The notes under the pieces are model-generated. The model had not been told where the DNA came from. It saw only the letters and a program-made list of their open reading frames with translations, and did no database searches. From positions 1-64,000 of the forward strand of contig NZ_BCQP01000030.1 in the NCBI RefSeq assembly GCF_001552135.1: a stretch of DNA of 64,000 bases, written 5' to 3'. The translations under genes were made by a program, and so were the position numbers. Of this stretch, positions 33,364 to 42,836 are shown one piece after another (position 1 is the first letter of the stretch; every line of letters starts with the position of its first letter). Source of the DNA: Actinomadura chibensis NBRC 106107 (GTDB lineage: Bacteria > Actinomycetota > Actinomycetes > Streptosporangiales > Streptosporangiaceae).

Positions 33364-36072
33364 ATGGGGGACGGGGAGGCAAGCACTTTATTCACTCGGG
33401 TCGGAGCCGCTCTCGTCAGGGAAGTCGAAGGCGGCCCCGGACGGGATATCGGTCTTTCGGAAATCATTGATGAGTGCGTCTCTTCAGAGGGCGGCGACGG
33501 GGAGGCCGACGAGGAGGCGGAGGAGCTCGGGGCGGTCGCCGTCAGGGCCGTGGAACTGTGCGGGAACCCGGCGCTGCTCGACCCGCTGGACGACGCCGAG
33601 AGAGCCCGGCAACTCCTCCATTTCGGGGTGCTGCTGTCCTACTTGCTCGAAAACGAGGCCCACGGGCTCGCGCCGCGTCCCCTGGAAAGCTATGTCGAAC
33701 TGATCGTGCGCAGCCCGGACCCGCACGTCGCAGCAATGGTGTGGATGATGGTCTCGGGCATCCTGGGCGGCCTCGGCGCACGGGAGATCAGCGCCGCCGC
33801 CGATGCCCGCATCCAGTCCTGGCTGAAGGAAAGCAAACCGCAATTCCGGGACGTCTTCCTCCGCGAGACCAGGGGCGTGGCCTCGGCGGTCGGCGCCGCG
33901 CTCCACGACGAGGCCGAGAACCGGACGCACCGCTACCCCGACCTCCGCACCCTCATCGACGAGGCCCCCGAGGAGGACGACGCCGCCGCGCCCCTCCGGG
34001 AGAACGAGGCCCACCTGCGCGGACTCGGCCACGGGGCCCTGCGCGCGGCCTCACTCTGCGAGCACGCCACCGAGATCGACGCGCTCTCACCGGAGGAACG
34101 CGCCGAAGGGCTCGCGGCGTTCGTCGCCTTCCTCAACTTCGTGGTCGAGAAGAAGGTCTGGCACCTCGCGCCGCGGCCCCTGGCGTCCTATCCGATCCTG
34201 TGCCCGCTGTTCGAGGATCCGGTCGTGCGAGCGCACGCCGTGGGCTGCGCGGCGTCGATCACCAGGGAGAGCGGCCGCGTCCAGGACTCGTTCGACCTCC
34301 TGCTCACCCTGGAGACCGATCTCCCGCGGATCCTTCCCGAGCAGGCCGTGACGTTCCGGCTGCACGGCGCCAACACCCTGCGCGACCTGCGCCGTCTCGA
34401 CGAGGCGTCCGACTGGTACGCCCGGGCCGAGCAGGAGGCCGAGCGGCTCGACCCGGGTTCGAGGGCCGCCGTCCTCGACGACATCGCGCACCAGGACCAC
34501 CGCAGGTCGCACTACACCGGTCGCTCCGAAGGGCGTCCCGGCCGGGGGACGGAGTACGACCCGAACCCCTTCCTTCCGGGATCGGTCTTCAACGATCCCG
34601 AGCGGTGGAGGCGCCGGCCCTGGCAGTTGCTGACGCTGGCCCAGAACGCCAGGCACGGCGACGACCCGGTCACCGCGTACGAGGCGCTGACCCATCTGGT
34701 CGACGTCGCCGCCCCGTCCGACCACGACCTGCTCGCCTCGGCGCACAACGAGGTCGCCGAGCTGGCCGACATGGTCGGGGCGCCGGCCCGGGTGACGCGG
34801 TGGCACGGCTTCCTCTGCCTGTGCGCGACGGTGCTCAGCGGCAACCACCGCGAGCTGGGCGGCAGGCTGTCGCGCCAGGCGACCCGGCTGGCCTCGCTGG
34901 ACGACCACCTGTCGGCCTTCACGCTGGCCCGCTGGGCGATGGGCGCCGACCACGTCCCGCTCTACACGGCCGGAATCCAGGCCGACATCGGGTACGTGCT
35001 GCTGCGCAACGGCACCCTTGAGGCGTCCAGGGAAAGGTTCGAAAGCTCCCTGGAGTCCGTACCCGGGGACGGGCTCGTCCAGGCGCAGAAGGCCATGGTC
35101 GAAACGCTGCTGGGCCTGCCCGCCGCCGTGGACGACGAGCCTGGCCGCCGTCTGTCGCCGACCGGGGAGACGGTCCAGGGCGCGGGGGCGGCGCACGCGA
35201 TCGCCTTCCGGTCCGGGTCCGCGCGGGAGGTCACGGTGGCCGACATCCCGGTCGGACGGGCCGCGGCGCAGGACGCGGTCGGCGCGCTCAAGGTGGCACC
35301 CGCGGTGCCGGACGCGGCGGAACGCCTGGCCGCGGCCCTCCGGGAGGCGGCGGGCGGGGCGGCGGAGGTGTCGCTGCGGCTGCGCGAGCCGTGGGAGCAG
35401 GTCCCGGTCGAGAACCTCCCCGACGCCACCGGACGTTCGCTGGCGCAGGACCACGTGGTCGTTCGGCGGCACGGCCGCCGCCCGCGTTTCGGGTTGGCGA
35501 CGGTGCCTTTTCCCGACCGGGTCGAGGTGCTCGGCGACCCGATGGGCCCGGAGGACGCGCTCGGCCTGCCCGGCGCCCTCGACGAGGCCCGGGCCGTCGC
35601 GGACCTGTTCGGCACGGTTCCGGTCGTCCAGGACCAGGTCACCTGGGAACGCCTCCGCTACAGCGCCCGCACCGCCGATCTCCTCTGGCTGTCGACGCAC
35701 TGCGAACCCGTCCCCGAACTCGGCGGAGCCGCCGCCCTCCGCCTCCACGACCGCTGGGTGCTGCCCTCGGAACTGGCCGCCCTGGACGTCAACCCGGGCC
35801 TGGTCGTGGTGCTGACGATCTGCGCGGGCGGCCGGGCCGTCCCCCTGGGCCGGGTCAGCGAACCCCCGACCGCCACCGCCTTCCTGCGCGCCGGAGCCGA
35901 CCTCGTGATCTCCCCGCTGCGCCCCATCCGCGACACGACCTGGTCCCCCCTGATCGTGGACGCGCTGACCCGCACCCTGGACACCGACCCCACCCCGGCC
36001 GCCCTCGTCCGGGCCCTGAACGCCGCCACTCCCGGCACCGAACCCTCCGCCCCCTGGATCATGCACGCCTGA
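33364..36072 (+). CDS. CHAT-domain (caspase-like) protein with helical-repeat N-terminus
   Basis: 902 residues. The long N-terminal part is helical with TPR-like stretches (for example YEALTHLVDVAAPSDHDLLA, DIGYVLLRNGTLEASRERFE). From about residue 640 a CHAT protease domain follows, with putative catalytic His779 in LSTHCEP and Cys820 in LTICAGG, then FLRAGADLVISPLRPI. CHAT domains are caspase relatives used in bacterial conflict systems and signalling. TAGGGT seven bases before the ATG and no ribosome site suggest a leaderless transcript. The next gene is an EACC1-like membrane protein, a typical companion of such effectors. Confidence 0.85.
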   Translation: MGDGEASTLFTRVGAALVREVEGGPGRDIGLSEIIDECVSSEGGDGEADEEAEELGAVAVRAVELCGNPALLDPLDDAERARQLLHFGVLLSYLLENEAHGLAPRPLESYVELIVRSPDPHVAAMVWMMVSGILGGLGAREISAAADARIQSWLKESKPQFRDVFLRETRGVASAVGAALHDEAENRTHRYPDLRTLIDEAPEEDDAAAPLRENEAHLRGLGHGALRAASLCEHATEIDALSPEERAEGLAAFVAFLNFVVEKKVWHLAPRPLASYPILCPLFEDPVVRAHAVGCAASITRESGRVQDSFDLLLTLETDLPRILPEQAVTFRLHGANTLRDLRRLDEASDWYARAEQEAERLDPGSRAAVLDDIAHQDHRRSHYTGRSEGRPGRGTEYDPNPFLPGSVFNDPERWRRRPWQLLTLAQNARHGDDPVTAYEALTHLVDVAAPSDHDLLASAHNEVAELADMVGAPARVTRWHGFLCLCATVLSGNHRELGGRLSRQATRLASLDDHLSAFTLARWAMGADHVPLYTAGIQADIGYVLLRNGTLEASRERFESSLESVPGDGLVQAQKAMVETLLGLPAAVDDEPGRRLSPTGETVQGAGAAHAIAFRSGSAREVTVADIPVGRAAAQDAVGALKVAPAVPDAAERLAAALREAAGGAAEVSLRLREPWEQVPVENLPDATGRSLAQDHVVVRRHGRRPRFGLATVPFPDRVEVLGDPMGPEDALGLPGALDEARAVADLFGTVPVVQDQVTWERLRYSARTADLLWLSTHCEPVPELGGAAALRLHDRWVLPSELAALDVNPGLVVVLTICAGGRAVPLGRVSEPPTATAFLRAGADLVISPLRPIRDTTWSPLIVDALTRTLDTDPTPAALVRALNAATPGTEPSAPWIMHA

Positions 36073-36094
36073 CCCCTCTCTCCCCGGAGCCTCC

Positions 36095-36466
36095 ATGCGC
36101 CTGGAACTTGAAAACAGCGGCCTCGCCCCCGAGGATCTGGCGTCGCTGGGCGACTTCACGTCCTCCCAGCGCCCGACCGGAGAGCGGGGCCCCACCACCG
36201 ACCTCCTGGTGGGCGTCTCCGCCAACCTGGCCAGCGGCACCCTCTCCGCCACCGTCGCCACCCTCTGGCTCATCTGGCGCCGCCACCGCCAGCGGGCCCT
36301 CCTCGACGCGCACACCGCCACCGTCCACGTCGAGTTCGAAACCCCCACCGGCACCCACACGGCGATCATCCATTTCCGCACCACCGGTACCGAAGCCGCC
36401 GAAACCCTGGCCGCCAGCGCGCCCCCGGACACCCACACCGTCCGCATCACCTTCACGGCCCCCTGA
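36095..36466 (+). CDS. EACC1-like small membrane protein
   Basis: 123 residues. LELENSGLAPEDLASLGDFTS opens the chain, a single hydrophobic helix (NLASGTLSATVATLWLIW, about 46-64) is in the middle and a beta-rich tail follows (TATVHVEFETPTGTHTAIIHF). The layout matches effector-associated constant component 1, described next to CHAT and other effectors in actinobacterial conflict systems. ATG 36095 follows GGAG and is 23 bp after the CHAT stop, so they form a two-gene operon. It may tether or regulate the CHAT protein at the membrane (inference). Confidence 0.7.
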   Translation: MRLELENSGLAPEDLASLGDFTSSQRPTGERGPTTDLLVGVSANLASGTLSATVATLWLIWRRHRQRALLDAHTATVHVEFETPTGTHTAIIHFRTTGTEAAETLAASAPPDTHTVRITFTAP

Positions 36467-36554
36467 ACCGGAGTCGCGTGCTTCGGTGTCGTTCGCCGGT
36501 CAGCGGGTCGATAGCCTGCGCATGTGCTGAAAGCGGTGTCGGGGAGTGAGCGGG

Positions 36555-36950
36555 ATGGCTGACGCCGACGACGTTCGCCGGTTGGCGCTCGCGCTGCCGC
36601 ACGTGGTCGAGATCGACAGCGACGGCTTCGATTTCCGGGTCGGCGGCAAAGGGTTCGTCTGGTCCTACCCCGAGCGCAGGCCGGGCAAGCCGCGCGTCAT
36701 CCGGACCGACGTCGCCGTGCTGTACGTCGGCGACGAGGCGGAGAAGCAGGCGCTGCTGCTCGGTGAGCCGGAGCGCTTCTTCACCACACCCGCCTACGAC
36801 GGGCTGCCTCTGGTCATGCTGTGGCTGAGCGAAGTGGACACCGACCGCCTGGAAGAACTCGTCACCGACGCCTGGCGTATGCGTGCGCCGGACACGCTCG
36901 CCGACGCCCTCGACCCCGCCGATCAGCCCGGCACAGAACCCGGCCGCTGA
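36555..36950 (+). CDS. MmcQ/YjbR family protein
   Basis: 131 residues. DDVRRLALALPHVVEIDSDGFDFRVGGKGFVW and RTDVAVLYVGDEAEKQALLLGEPERFF fit the MmcQ/YjbR fold; TPAYDGLPLVMLWLSEVD and LEELVTDAWRMRAP complete it. Members are presumed DNA-binding or ligand-binding; no reaction is known. ATG 36555 is preferred because GGGGAG lies nine bases upstream; GTG 36546 abuts that site. Confidence 0.85.
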   Translation: MADADDVRRLALALPHVVEIDSDGFDFRVGGKGFVWSYPERRPGKPRVIRTDVAVLYVGDEAEKQALLLGEPERFFTTPAYDGLPLVMLWLSEVDTDRLEELVTDAWRMRAPDTLADALDPADQPGTEPGR

Positions 36951-37064
36951 CGCGTCCTGCGCCACCTGACCATTACGTGACCTGTTCATGGCCTCTGTTT
37001 TGAACGCCTGTTTCCGGGCATCCGCGTTCCGTCCGATGATCCGGCGCACCTTGGAGGAACCACC

Positions 37065-37667
37065 ATGTCGACCGCGATATGGGTCGTCATCGCCGTCATC
37101 GTCGTGGCCGCCCTGGTCATGGCCGCGTACCTGGCCCGGAACGCGGCGCGCACGCGGCGGCTCAGGCAGCGGTTCGGTCCCGAGTACGACCGTACCGTGG
37201 AGCGCGCGGGCGGCCGGGCGGCGGCCGAGCGGGAACTGCTCTCCCGCGAGCGCCGCCACGACGAGCTCGACCTGCGCGACCTCGACCCGGACCGGCGCGA
37301 GCGGTACCGCGAGCAATGGCTCCGCGTCCAGGAGCGCTTCGTCGACGCCCCGGACGCCGCGGTCGAGGAGGCCGACCGCCTCGTCACCCTCGTGATGGGC
37401 GAGCGCGGCTACCCGACCCGCGGCTTCGAGGAGAAGGTCGCGCACCTGTCCGTCGAGCACGGCCGCACGATGGAGCACTACCGGCACGCCCACGCGATCA
37501 GCGGGAAGGCCGCCGCCAAGCAGGCGTCCACCGAGGACCTGCGGCAGGCGATGGTGCACTACCGCGCCCTGTTCGAGGAACTGCTCGCCGCGCCCGGCGA
37601 GCCGACCGGGCGCGAGGCCGCCGCCGGGACGGCGGGACACCGCGGCGACCGGACCACGAGGAGCTGA
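37065..37667 (+). CDS. membrane-anchored protein of unknown function, paralogue 1
   Basis: 200 residues. One N-terminal membrane helix (WVVIAVIVVAALVMAAYLA), then a charged helical domain: ELLSRERRHDELDLRDLDPD and WLRVQERFVDAPDAAVEEADRLVTLVMGERGYPT, followed by HAHAISGKAAAKQASTEDLRQAMVHYRALFEELL. GGAGG precedes ATG 37065. The next gene repeats the W-x-x-VQ-x-x-FVD-x-P-x-x-A-x-x-AD-x-L core and the final helix, so the two are tandem paralogues. No function is known to me. Confidence 0.8.
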   Translation: MSTAIWVVIAVIVVAALVMAAYLARNAARTRRLRQRFGPEYDRTVERAGGRAAAERELLSRERRHDELDLRDLDPDRRERYREQWLRVQERFVDAPDAAVEEADRLVTLVMGERGYPTRGFEEKVAHLSVEHGRTMEHYRHAHAISGKAAAKQASTEDLRQAMVHYRALFEELLAAPGEPTGREAAAGTAGHRGDRTTRS

Positions 37668-37672
37668 CCCCG

Positions 37673-38164
37673 ATGGAGCACAGGCGACCCGCCGACGAGG
37701 CGCCGGGCACGGCCGGTGACACGCGCGTCGCGGGAACCGCGCCGCAGTCGCCGGTCGTCGAGGCCCGCCCCACCGCACCCCAACGCCGCGCCGCCTCCCC
37801 GTCCCCCGCGGCCTCTCCGCCCCCCGCCGCCGCCCCGACCCCGGCACCGGCATCCGCATCCGGACCGGCACCGGCATCCGGATCGGCGGAGACGCGGGCG
37901 CGGCTGCTCGACCCGGCCGAGGCGGAGCGGTTCCGGGCGCGCTGGCACGAGGTGCAGGCCGCGTTCGTCGACGATCCGGGCGAGGCCGTCCGCCGGGCGG
38001 ACGATCTCGCGTCCGACGCCGTCGACGCCCTCGGCCGCGCGATCGCCGCACACCGGCGAACGCTCACCGAAGGCCGCGACGACCAGGGGAAACCCGACAC
38101 CGAGCGACTCCGGCTGGCCCTACACGGCTACCGAGACCTCCTGAACCAGGTAATCGAAGCCTGA
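37673..38164 (+). CDS. soluble paralogue 2 of the preceding gene
   Basis: 163 residues. A disordered Pro/Ala/Ser-rich N-terminus (SPSPAASPPPAAAPTPAPAS) replaces the membrane helix of the previous protein; the shared core RWHEVQAAFVDDPGEAVRRADDLASDAV and LRLALHGYRDLLNQVIEA follows. ATG 37673 has GAGGAG upstream and lies five bases after the previous stop, so both are co-transcribed. A perfect hairpin terminator ends the unit. Confidence 0.78.
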   Translation: MEHRRPADEAPGTAGDTRVAGTAPQSPVVEARPTAPQRRAASPSPAASPPPAAAPTPAPASASGPAPASGSAETRARLLDPAEAERFRARWHEVQAAFVDDPGEAVRRADDLASDAVDALGRAIAAHRRTLTEGRDDQGKPDTERLRLALHGYRDLLNQVIEA

Positions 38165-38177
38165 CCCCCCACGCACA

Positions 38178-38205
38178 AGCGTCCCCCGGCCGCGGCCGGG
38201 GGACG
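38178..38205 (+). terminator. perfect 28-bp palindromic terminator
   Basis: GCGTCCCCCGGCCG followed by its exact reverse complement, 13 bases after the stop of the paralogue pair. Uninterrupted GC-rich stem. Confidence 0.75.
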
Positions 38206-38696
38206 CCGCACACCACACCGTCCCAAGCCTGAGACATCAAGTTGTCCGCCCGCATGGACAAGATCCTTTCGGAGAGCCCGGCAAGAAGTCGGCTATGAAG
38301 GCGCGCACGGGAACAATCTCGGTGCGTACGGTGGATTGGTCTCGGCGAGCACACCGTCCGGTCTCTTGGTCCGCGTCGGAAACTGCTCCTTGAATTCATG
38401 GCCATCGGGAGCTTGTGGCCGCGGCCTTTTCCGGTCTGAACCTTGACAACAGTTCGGTCGTCTGGGCGCGCCGTCTAAAAGCGTCGCCGCCGTCGGTTCA
38501 CCCGTTCCGTACAGGCCGCTGGCCTGCGCGACTCCCCGGAAAGATCGGGAGCCGTTCCCGATGGGACCGGGAAACAATTCCCGGGGAGTCGCGGAGACCG
38601 TCCCTGGCGGAAGGGCGCCGAGTGGACGCACGCTTAAGCCATCGGTCCGAAGGGACCCGGTCGCGGTAGGCCGGTCCATTCGCGTGGAGGCGGGGC
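38206..38696. other. intergenic region without recognised gene
   Basis: About 490 bp of mixed composition. No reading frame with protein-like composition was recognised on either strand. It should hold the promoter of the following membrane-anchored protein; a TTGACA occurs near 38442 but no convincing -10 is spaced from it. Confidence 0.5.
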
Positions 38697-40766
38697 GTGA
38701 AGAAGGTCGTTGTCGCTGTGTTCGCCGCCATCCTGCTCGGGGTGGTGACGGTCTGCGTGGTGCTCTTAAAGGTGTGGCCGTTCTTTACGGCCGAGGAACG
38801 GTCGGTCACCGGCCTCGCCGTCGATCCGACGTGGCGGCTGGAAGCCCGCGCCCGCCTGGTGGTGACCATGCGGAAGTCGGGCAAGAGGTACGAGACGGTC
38901 ACCGATCCCGCGGGCACGTTCCGCGTCACCGGCCTGCCGGACGGAGCGTTCACGGTCAGGTCCGCCGACGGGAGGCGCGTCGGCGAGGCCTTCGGAGTGC
39001 TGTCCTCGCAGTCGCCGCACGCGCTGGTGCGGCTCATGGTCGCCGCGGCCGGGGCCGGGAGCCTCACCGGAAGGGTCACCGACCCCTCCGCGGGACCGGT
39101 CCGCGGCGCGGTCGTCGTCGCCACCTTCGCCGAGTCGCAGCTGTCGGTCAGCACCACCACCGACGACGCGGGCGCCTACCGGCTGGCGGGGCTGCCGACC
39201 CTGGGCAACCTCACGCTCACCGCGCGCACCGCTGAGGGCCGGTCCGGGATGGCCGCCTCCTACCTCGTCGCCGGTGCGCCGACGCGGCAGACCGACGTCC
39301 AACTGGCCCCCGCCGGACGGGTCGAGCCGAAGCTCGTCAACCGCGACTTCAGCGCCGGGCTGCGCGGATGGACGACCACCGGGCAGGTCACCGTCAGGCC
39401 GGGCGGATCGGTGCTCTCCGGGCCGCCGGTCGTCCCGACGACACCGGGAACGCCCACCCAGATCCCTTCCCCGACCGCGCCGCCGACAGCCGAGAACACC
39501 CCCACCCCCGGGACCACGCCCACTCCCGAGATCACCTCGGTGCCCGATCCGTCCACGCCGGTGACGACGCCCGCCGCGTTCCGGCTACCCGCCGCCGAGG
39601 AGCCCCAGGAGGGGGCGGTGGTCGTCGCGACGCAGGGCGGCACCCCCGGCAGCATCGCCCAGACCTTCAAGGTCACCGATGGACGACTGACCGGCACGCT
39701 GCGCTTCCTGTCCGCCGAATGGCCCAGGTACTACGGCTCTCAGTACAACGACGCCTACGCCGTCGTCCTGACCACCCCCGACCAGAGCATGGTGCTGGCG
39801 ACCGGAAACCTCAACGCGTCGTCGTGGCTGCCCGGGCGGCTCGGGTTCAACGGCATGACGCCGGAGGTCCCGCTCACCGCCGACCTGTCCCCCTACCGGG
39901 GCAAGGCCGTGACCCTGCGGCTGTCGGTCTGGAACGTCGCCGACGAGCTCTACCCGTCCGGACTGCTGCTCTCGGCGCTCGTCCCCGCCTCCGGGGAGTG
40001 CAAGGACGCCGACCTCGTCGCCTCGCACGGGGCCCGCCGCGACGTCAAGACCGATCGCGGGCTGGGCCGTCCCGCCATCGACACCTGGGACGCCAACCTG
40101 AACGGCCGGGCCCACCCCGGCACCGACCTCAGCGAGCGGTTCACGGCACTGGTGAAGGCCACCGCCGACGCGGTCGGCATCGACCCGGGGCTGCTGGCCG
40201 CCAACGCGATGGTCGAGCACAACGAGATCAAGACCTACCTGCAGTCCGAGCCCCTGTCCCAGTGGCGGGTCGGACTCGACACCTGGGAGAGCCGGAGCGC
40301 CGAAATCCAGAAGGACGTCAAGCTCGCCGCCCCGATCGTCACCAAGCGCACCGGCGACCTTTTCAAGCAGGAGGACACCGAGGACGGGAAGAGCCTCACC
40401 GTGCCCGTGATCACCTTCTCCAACGGTCCCAATGCTCTGCTGGCCATGGCCGCATATCTCAAGCACGTCGAGAACGGTCTGCAAAGGCAGGTCGGGGACG
40501 CCGCATGGAGCCAGCTGAGCGACCCGGACCGGTTCGAGCTCGTCCGAATCGCCTTCAACCGGCCCGGGACCGCGAGCGCGCTGGCCCGACGGGCGGCCGC
40601 GGGCAAGTCCATCGTCATCCCCAAAGGCCCGACCACGGAGATCATCACCAAGCCCGACGGCACCAGGCAGCGGATCGTCCACCCTCAGCGATCCGGAACC
40701 GTGACCGCCGCCCAGGCAGTCCACCTATCCCAAAAATTCTTCGGCACCCACCTGAACTGCCGCTAA
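38697..40766 (+). CDS. large membrane-anchored extracellular protein with carboxypeptidase-regulatory-like repeats
   Basis: 689 residues. An N-terminal membrane anchor (VVVAVFAAILLGVVTVCVVLL) leads to two beta-sandwich modules of the carboxypeptidase-regulatory-like type (YETVTDPAGTFRVTGLPDGAF and GSLTGRVTDPSAGPVRGAVVV). A Thr/Pro-rich stalk follows (PTTPGTPTQIPSPTAP), then a lectin-like middle region (LTGTLRFLSAEWPRYYG) and a C-terminal helical region (DAVGIDPGLLAANAMVEHNE, LAMAAYLKHVENGLQ) that recalls lysozyme-fold domains, unproven. GTG 38697 follows GGAGG. Probably cell-surface; the function is not recognised. Confidence 0.75.
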   Translation: MKKVVVAVFAAILLGVVTVCVVLLKVWPFFTAEERSVTGLAVDPTWRLEARARLVVTMRKSGKRYETVTDPAGTFRVTGLPDGAFTVRSADGRRVGEAFGVLSSQSPHALVRLMVAAAGAGSLTGRVTDPSAGPVRGAVVVATFAESQLSVSTTTDDAGAYRLAGLPTLGNLTLTARTAEGRSGMAASYLVAGAPTRQTDVQLAPAGRVEPKLVNRDFSAGLRGWTTTGQVTVRPGGSVLSGPPVVPTTPGTPTQIPSPTAPPTAENTPTPGTTPTPEITSVPDPSTPVTTPAAFRLPAAEEPQEGAVVVATQGGTPGSIAQTFKVTDGRLTGTLRFLSAEWPRYYGSQYNDAYAVVLTTPDQSMVLATGNLNASSWLPGRLGFNGMTPEVPLTADLSPYRGKAVTLRLSVWNVADELYPSGLLLSALVPASGECKDADLVASHGARRDVKTDRGLGRPAIDTWDANLNGRAHPGTDLSERFTALVKATADAVGIDPGLLAANAMVEHNEIKTYLQSEPLSQWRVGLDTWESRSAEIQKDVKLAAPIVTKRTGDLFKQEDTEDGKSLTVPVITFSNGPNALLAMAAYLKHVENGLQRQVGDAAWSQLSDPDRFELVRIAFNRPGTASALARRAAAGKSIVIPKGPTTEIITKPDGTRQRIVHPQRSGTVTAAQAVHLSQKFFGTHLNCR

Positions 40767-40806
40767 CCTCTGTCCTTCAAGAACGTAGGCCCCAGCCGAA
40801 ACGGGC

Positions 40807-41964
40807 TCAGCTGGCTCTCTCATACCCCTTCCACTTTCGATTGGGCCCAAATTTCTGCATCCAGAAGACCGGGTTGCCCTCGATCTTGGCATCACAGTCC
40901 TGAGGCCCCGACCCGGGTCGATAGTCGCTCTTGGCCAGCAGGAAGCATGAACCAAGCCTACTTCCAGCGCTGGTAACGGCAATCGCATGGAAGGCGATGT
41001 ACTCGACCCCCGTCGGTCGGCCGATTGACGGCAACCCGGCACGTGAAATCTCAAAACCGGCAACCCCGTTGATCATCTTAGTCACCCTGAGATCCCTGGG
41101 AACGTCGACTAGAATGGACGTGGTTGACCGTCGAGCAAGGATGGCGCCCGGGGGACGAAAACGCATCTGCAATTGATTGATCCCGCACCCCAGATTGAAT
41201 TCCCCGGACGCGGGGGTTGTGAACCCTTGCGCCAAACCGGAATCCACCGCAACCGCCCCTTGGTCGATCCGCCCCGAGGGGCCCACGGCAACAGGAGTCT
41301 GGATCTCATACACGAGCACAAGAGGGGTCTCCGCACAAGGCGGACCCCGAAACGTGACAAGCAGGACAACCTCGTCAAGGCGCTGCTCTTTGGCCTGGGC
41401 ATTAAAAAGAGGAAAGATGGCCCTATACTTCTTGTCTGATATGGCCGCCGTCAATCCTAATTGCTCAATCTCGCGCGTACCCTTGGACGCACTTCCCGAG
41501 GGTGTCCCACCCGAAGTCCCAGAATGGGTTCGAACCAATGGCAGTGCCAGCACCGCCGCTAACGCCACCGCACCGACGGCAGCCGTCAAAACAAGCGCCC
41601 GTCTCGTCCAGAAACCAGCAGCCCCGCCCAGAACCCGATCCGGTCGGCTCCCGCGGAACCCGGCCAACGCGGCGATCCGCCCGGCAAAGCCCAGCCCCGT
41701 CACTCCGTCCCCCGGTTCACCGATCACCCGACCCGGCGACTCTCCAGAGGACGGCTCGCTCTGCGGGACGATGTTGATGATGTACTGATCCCGGACGGCG
41801 GTGTAGGCATCGCGCTCGGCACTCACATGCTGGGAGACCTCGGTGGCGCCGGACTCAGCCGCGACCTCCGACTCGTCCCGGTCAGCTGGCTCACCTGGAG
41901 GATCACTTCCCACCCCCAACACGCTACGGACATCCCCCGCGCGGTACCCCTTCGTCGCCCGCAC
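40807..41964 (-). CDS. single-pass membrane protein of unknown function
   Basis: Up to 385 residues. The N-terminal third is cytosolic and ends in the phrase SAERDAYTAVRDQYIINI, a motif shared by many actinomycete proteins of unknown role. A membrane helix (LVLTAAVGAVALAAVLALPLV) follows, then an extracellular beta-rich domain (LDEVVLLVTFRGPPCAETPL, EFNLGCGINQLQMRF) with several cysteines. The start is uncertain: GTG 41964 is the farthest, and no ribosome site singles out a start. The gene lies at the edge of the lower-GC mosaic region. No function can be given. Confidence 0.7.
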   Translation of the reverse strand: MRATKGYRAGDVRSVLGVGSDPPGEPADRDESEVAAESGATEVSQHVSAERDAYTAVRDQYIINIVPQSEPSSGESPGRVIGEPGDGVTGLGFAGRIAALAGFRGSRPDRVLGGAAGFWTRRALVLTAAVGAVALAAVLALPLVRTHSGTSGGTPSGSASKGTREIEQLGLTAAISDKKYRAIFPLFNAQAKEQRLDEVVLLVTFRGPPCAETPLVLVYEIQTPVAVGPSGRIDQGAVAVDSGLAQGFTTPASGEFNLGCGINQLQMRFRPPGAILARRSTTSILVDVPRDLRVTKMINGVAGFEISRAGLPSIGRPTGVEYIAFHAIAVTSAGSRLGSCFLLAKSDYRPGSGPQDCDAKIEGNPVFWMQKFGPNRKWKGYERAS

Positions 41965-42557
41965 AGGCAGCCGTTAGGCCATGTCCGGCCACGCCACATC
42001 CCACACCCCCCTCACAGCCATGCCCCAAAATGCTGTGACCTTGTGCGCGGAGGCCTGGCCCGGTGCGAGGACCGATGGCCGGTCAACGCCGGGCAAGTGT
42101 TGTCGTGTGGTGTCCTCGAAGATCTCTGCTTTCGCTAGTCGGGCAGGAGAGCCGCACTTGCCGCGCGGTTCCTGCGGTGAGACTCCAAGGCGAGACCGGA
42201 CATCTTGCCGCTGCCCTGGGCAAGGACCGTCGTCTCTGACCGCCGCGCACGCAGACTCTCTGTCACCCGAATGGTCGCTATCAGCGACGTCCAGCGGCAT
42301 TGGCCGCCTACTCTGCCGGAAAGGTCCAGGTCTTCCTCGCGTAGGTCAACGGGCCTTTCCGCAGGTGATGAGGTGCGCCCTCTGCAGGATCCAAACCTGT
42401 GCCCACGGCTCTTGAGGGGGCGTACCTGATCCGCACGATCTTCCTGCTGACCTGAGTCAGGGCGCGCCGGTTGGGCTCTTACGCGACCAAACGTTCCGCG
42501 CATGTTCCGGATCAAGGCTCCTGACGGGGCTACTGCCTCTTTCGTTAGCTCCGGATC
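41965..42557. other. non-coding stretch containing dispersed repeat copy A
   Basis: No convincing gene on either strand; several overlapping frames exist but none looks protein-like or has a ribosome site. Repeat copy A lies at 42270-42413. Confidence 0.5.
42270..42413. repeat. dispersed ~145-bp direct repeat, copy A (att-like)
   Basis: Shares with copies B and C the ordered blocks TTGGCCGCCTAC, AGGTCAACGGGC (AGGTCAGCGG in the others), TTTCCGCAGGTGATG and the tRNA-like segment TGCGCCCTCTGCAGGAT. The T-loop bases of the tRNA-like part are mutated here (GATCCAAACCTG). Same orientation as the other copies, so recombination between them would excise DNA. Confidence 0.7.
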
Positions 42558-42836
42558 TTGTGTCACGCTAGGTTGTTTAACCAGCGCTGGAGGTGTGCCT
42601 TGCAAGCGTCGGGTTACGCCCATGGCAAGGGCAACTACGGGCTACGCATCCGACTCGCTGACAGAGATCGCTTCTTCGATCGAAGCTGGAAACATGTGAA
42701 CTTGAACCTCTCGGGTGGCCCTGAACTTGTGGTGAACATCAAGCCTTCCTTCTGGCGACAGTGCCCAGAGCTGCTCGGCAAGGAGATCGGAAGATGGCTT
42801 CAAGAAAATAGCCTTGCGCCATGGCCAAAGGGCTAG
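42558..42836 (+). CDS. small actinomycete protein of unknown function
   Basis: Up to 92 residues, with the protein-like stretch YGLRIRLADRDRFFDRSW, then VVNIKPSFWRQCPEL and IGRWLQENSLAPWPKG. Similar short proteins occur in actinomycete genomes from memory, with no assigned role. The start is unclear; the first ATG (42558) lacks a ribosome site and the conserved part begins around residue 26. It could be a remnant. Base composition is lower in GC than the chromosome to the left. Confidence 0.5.
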   Translation: MCHARLFNQRWRCALQASGYAHGKGNYGLRIRLADRDRFFDRSWKHVNLNLSGGPELVVNIKPSFWRQCPELLGKEIGRWLQENSLAPWPKG

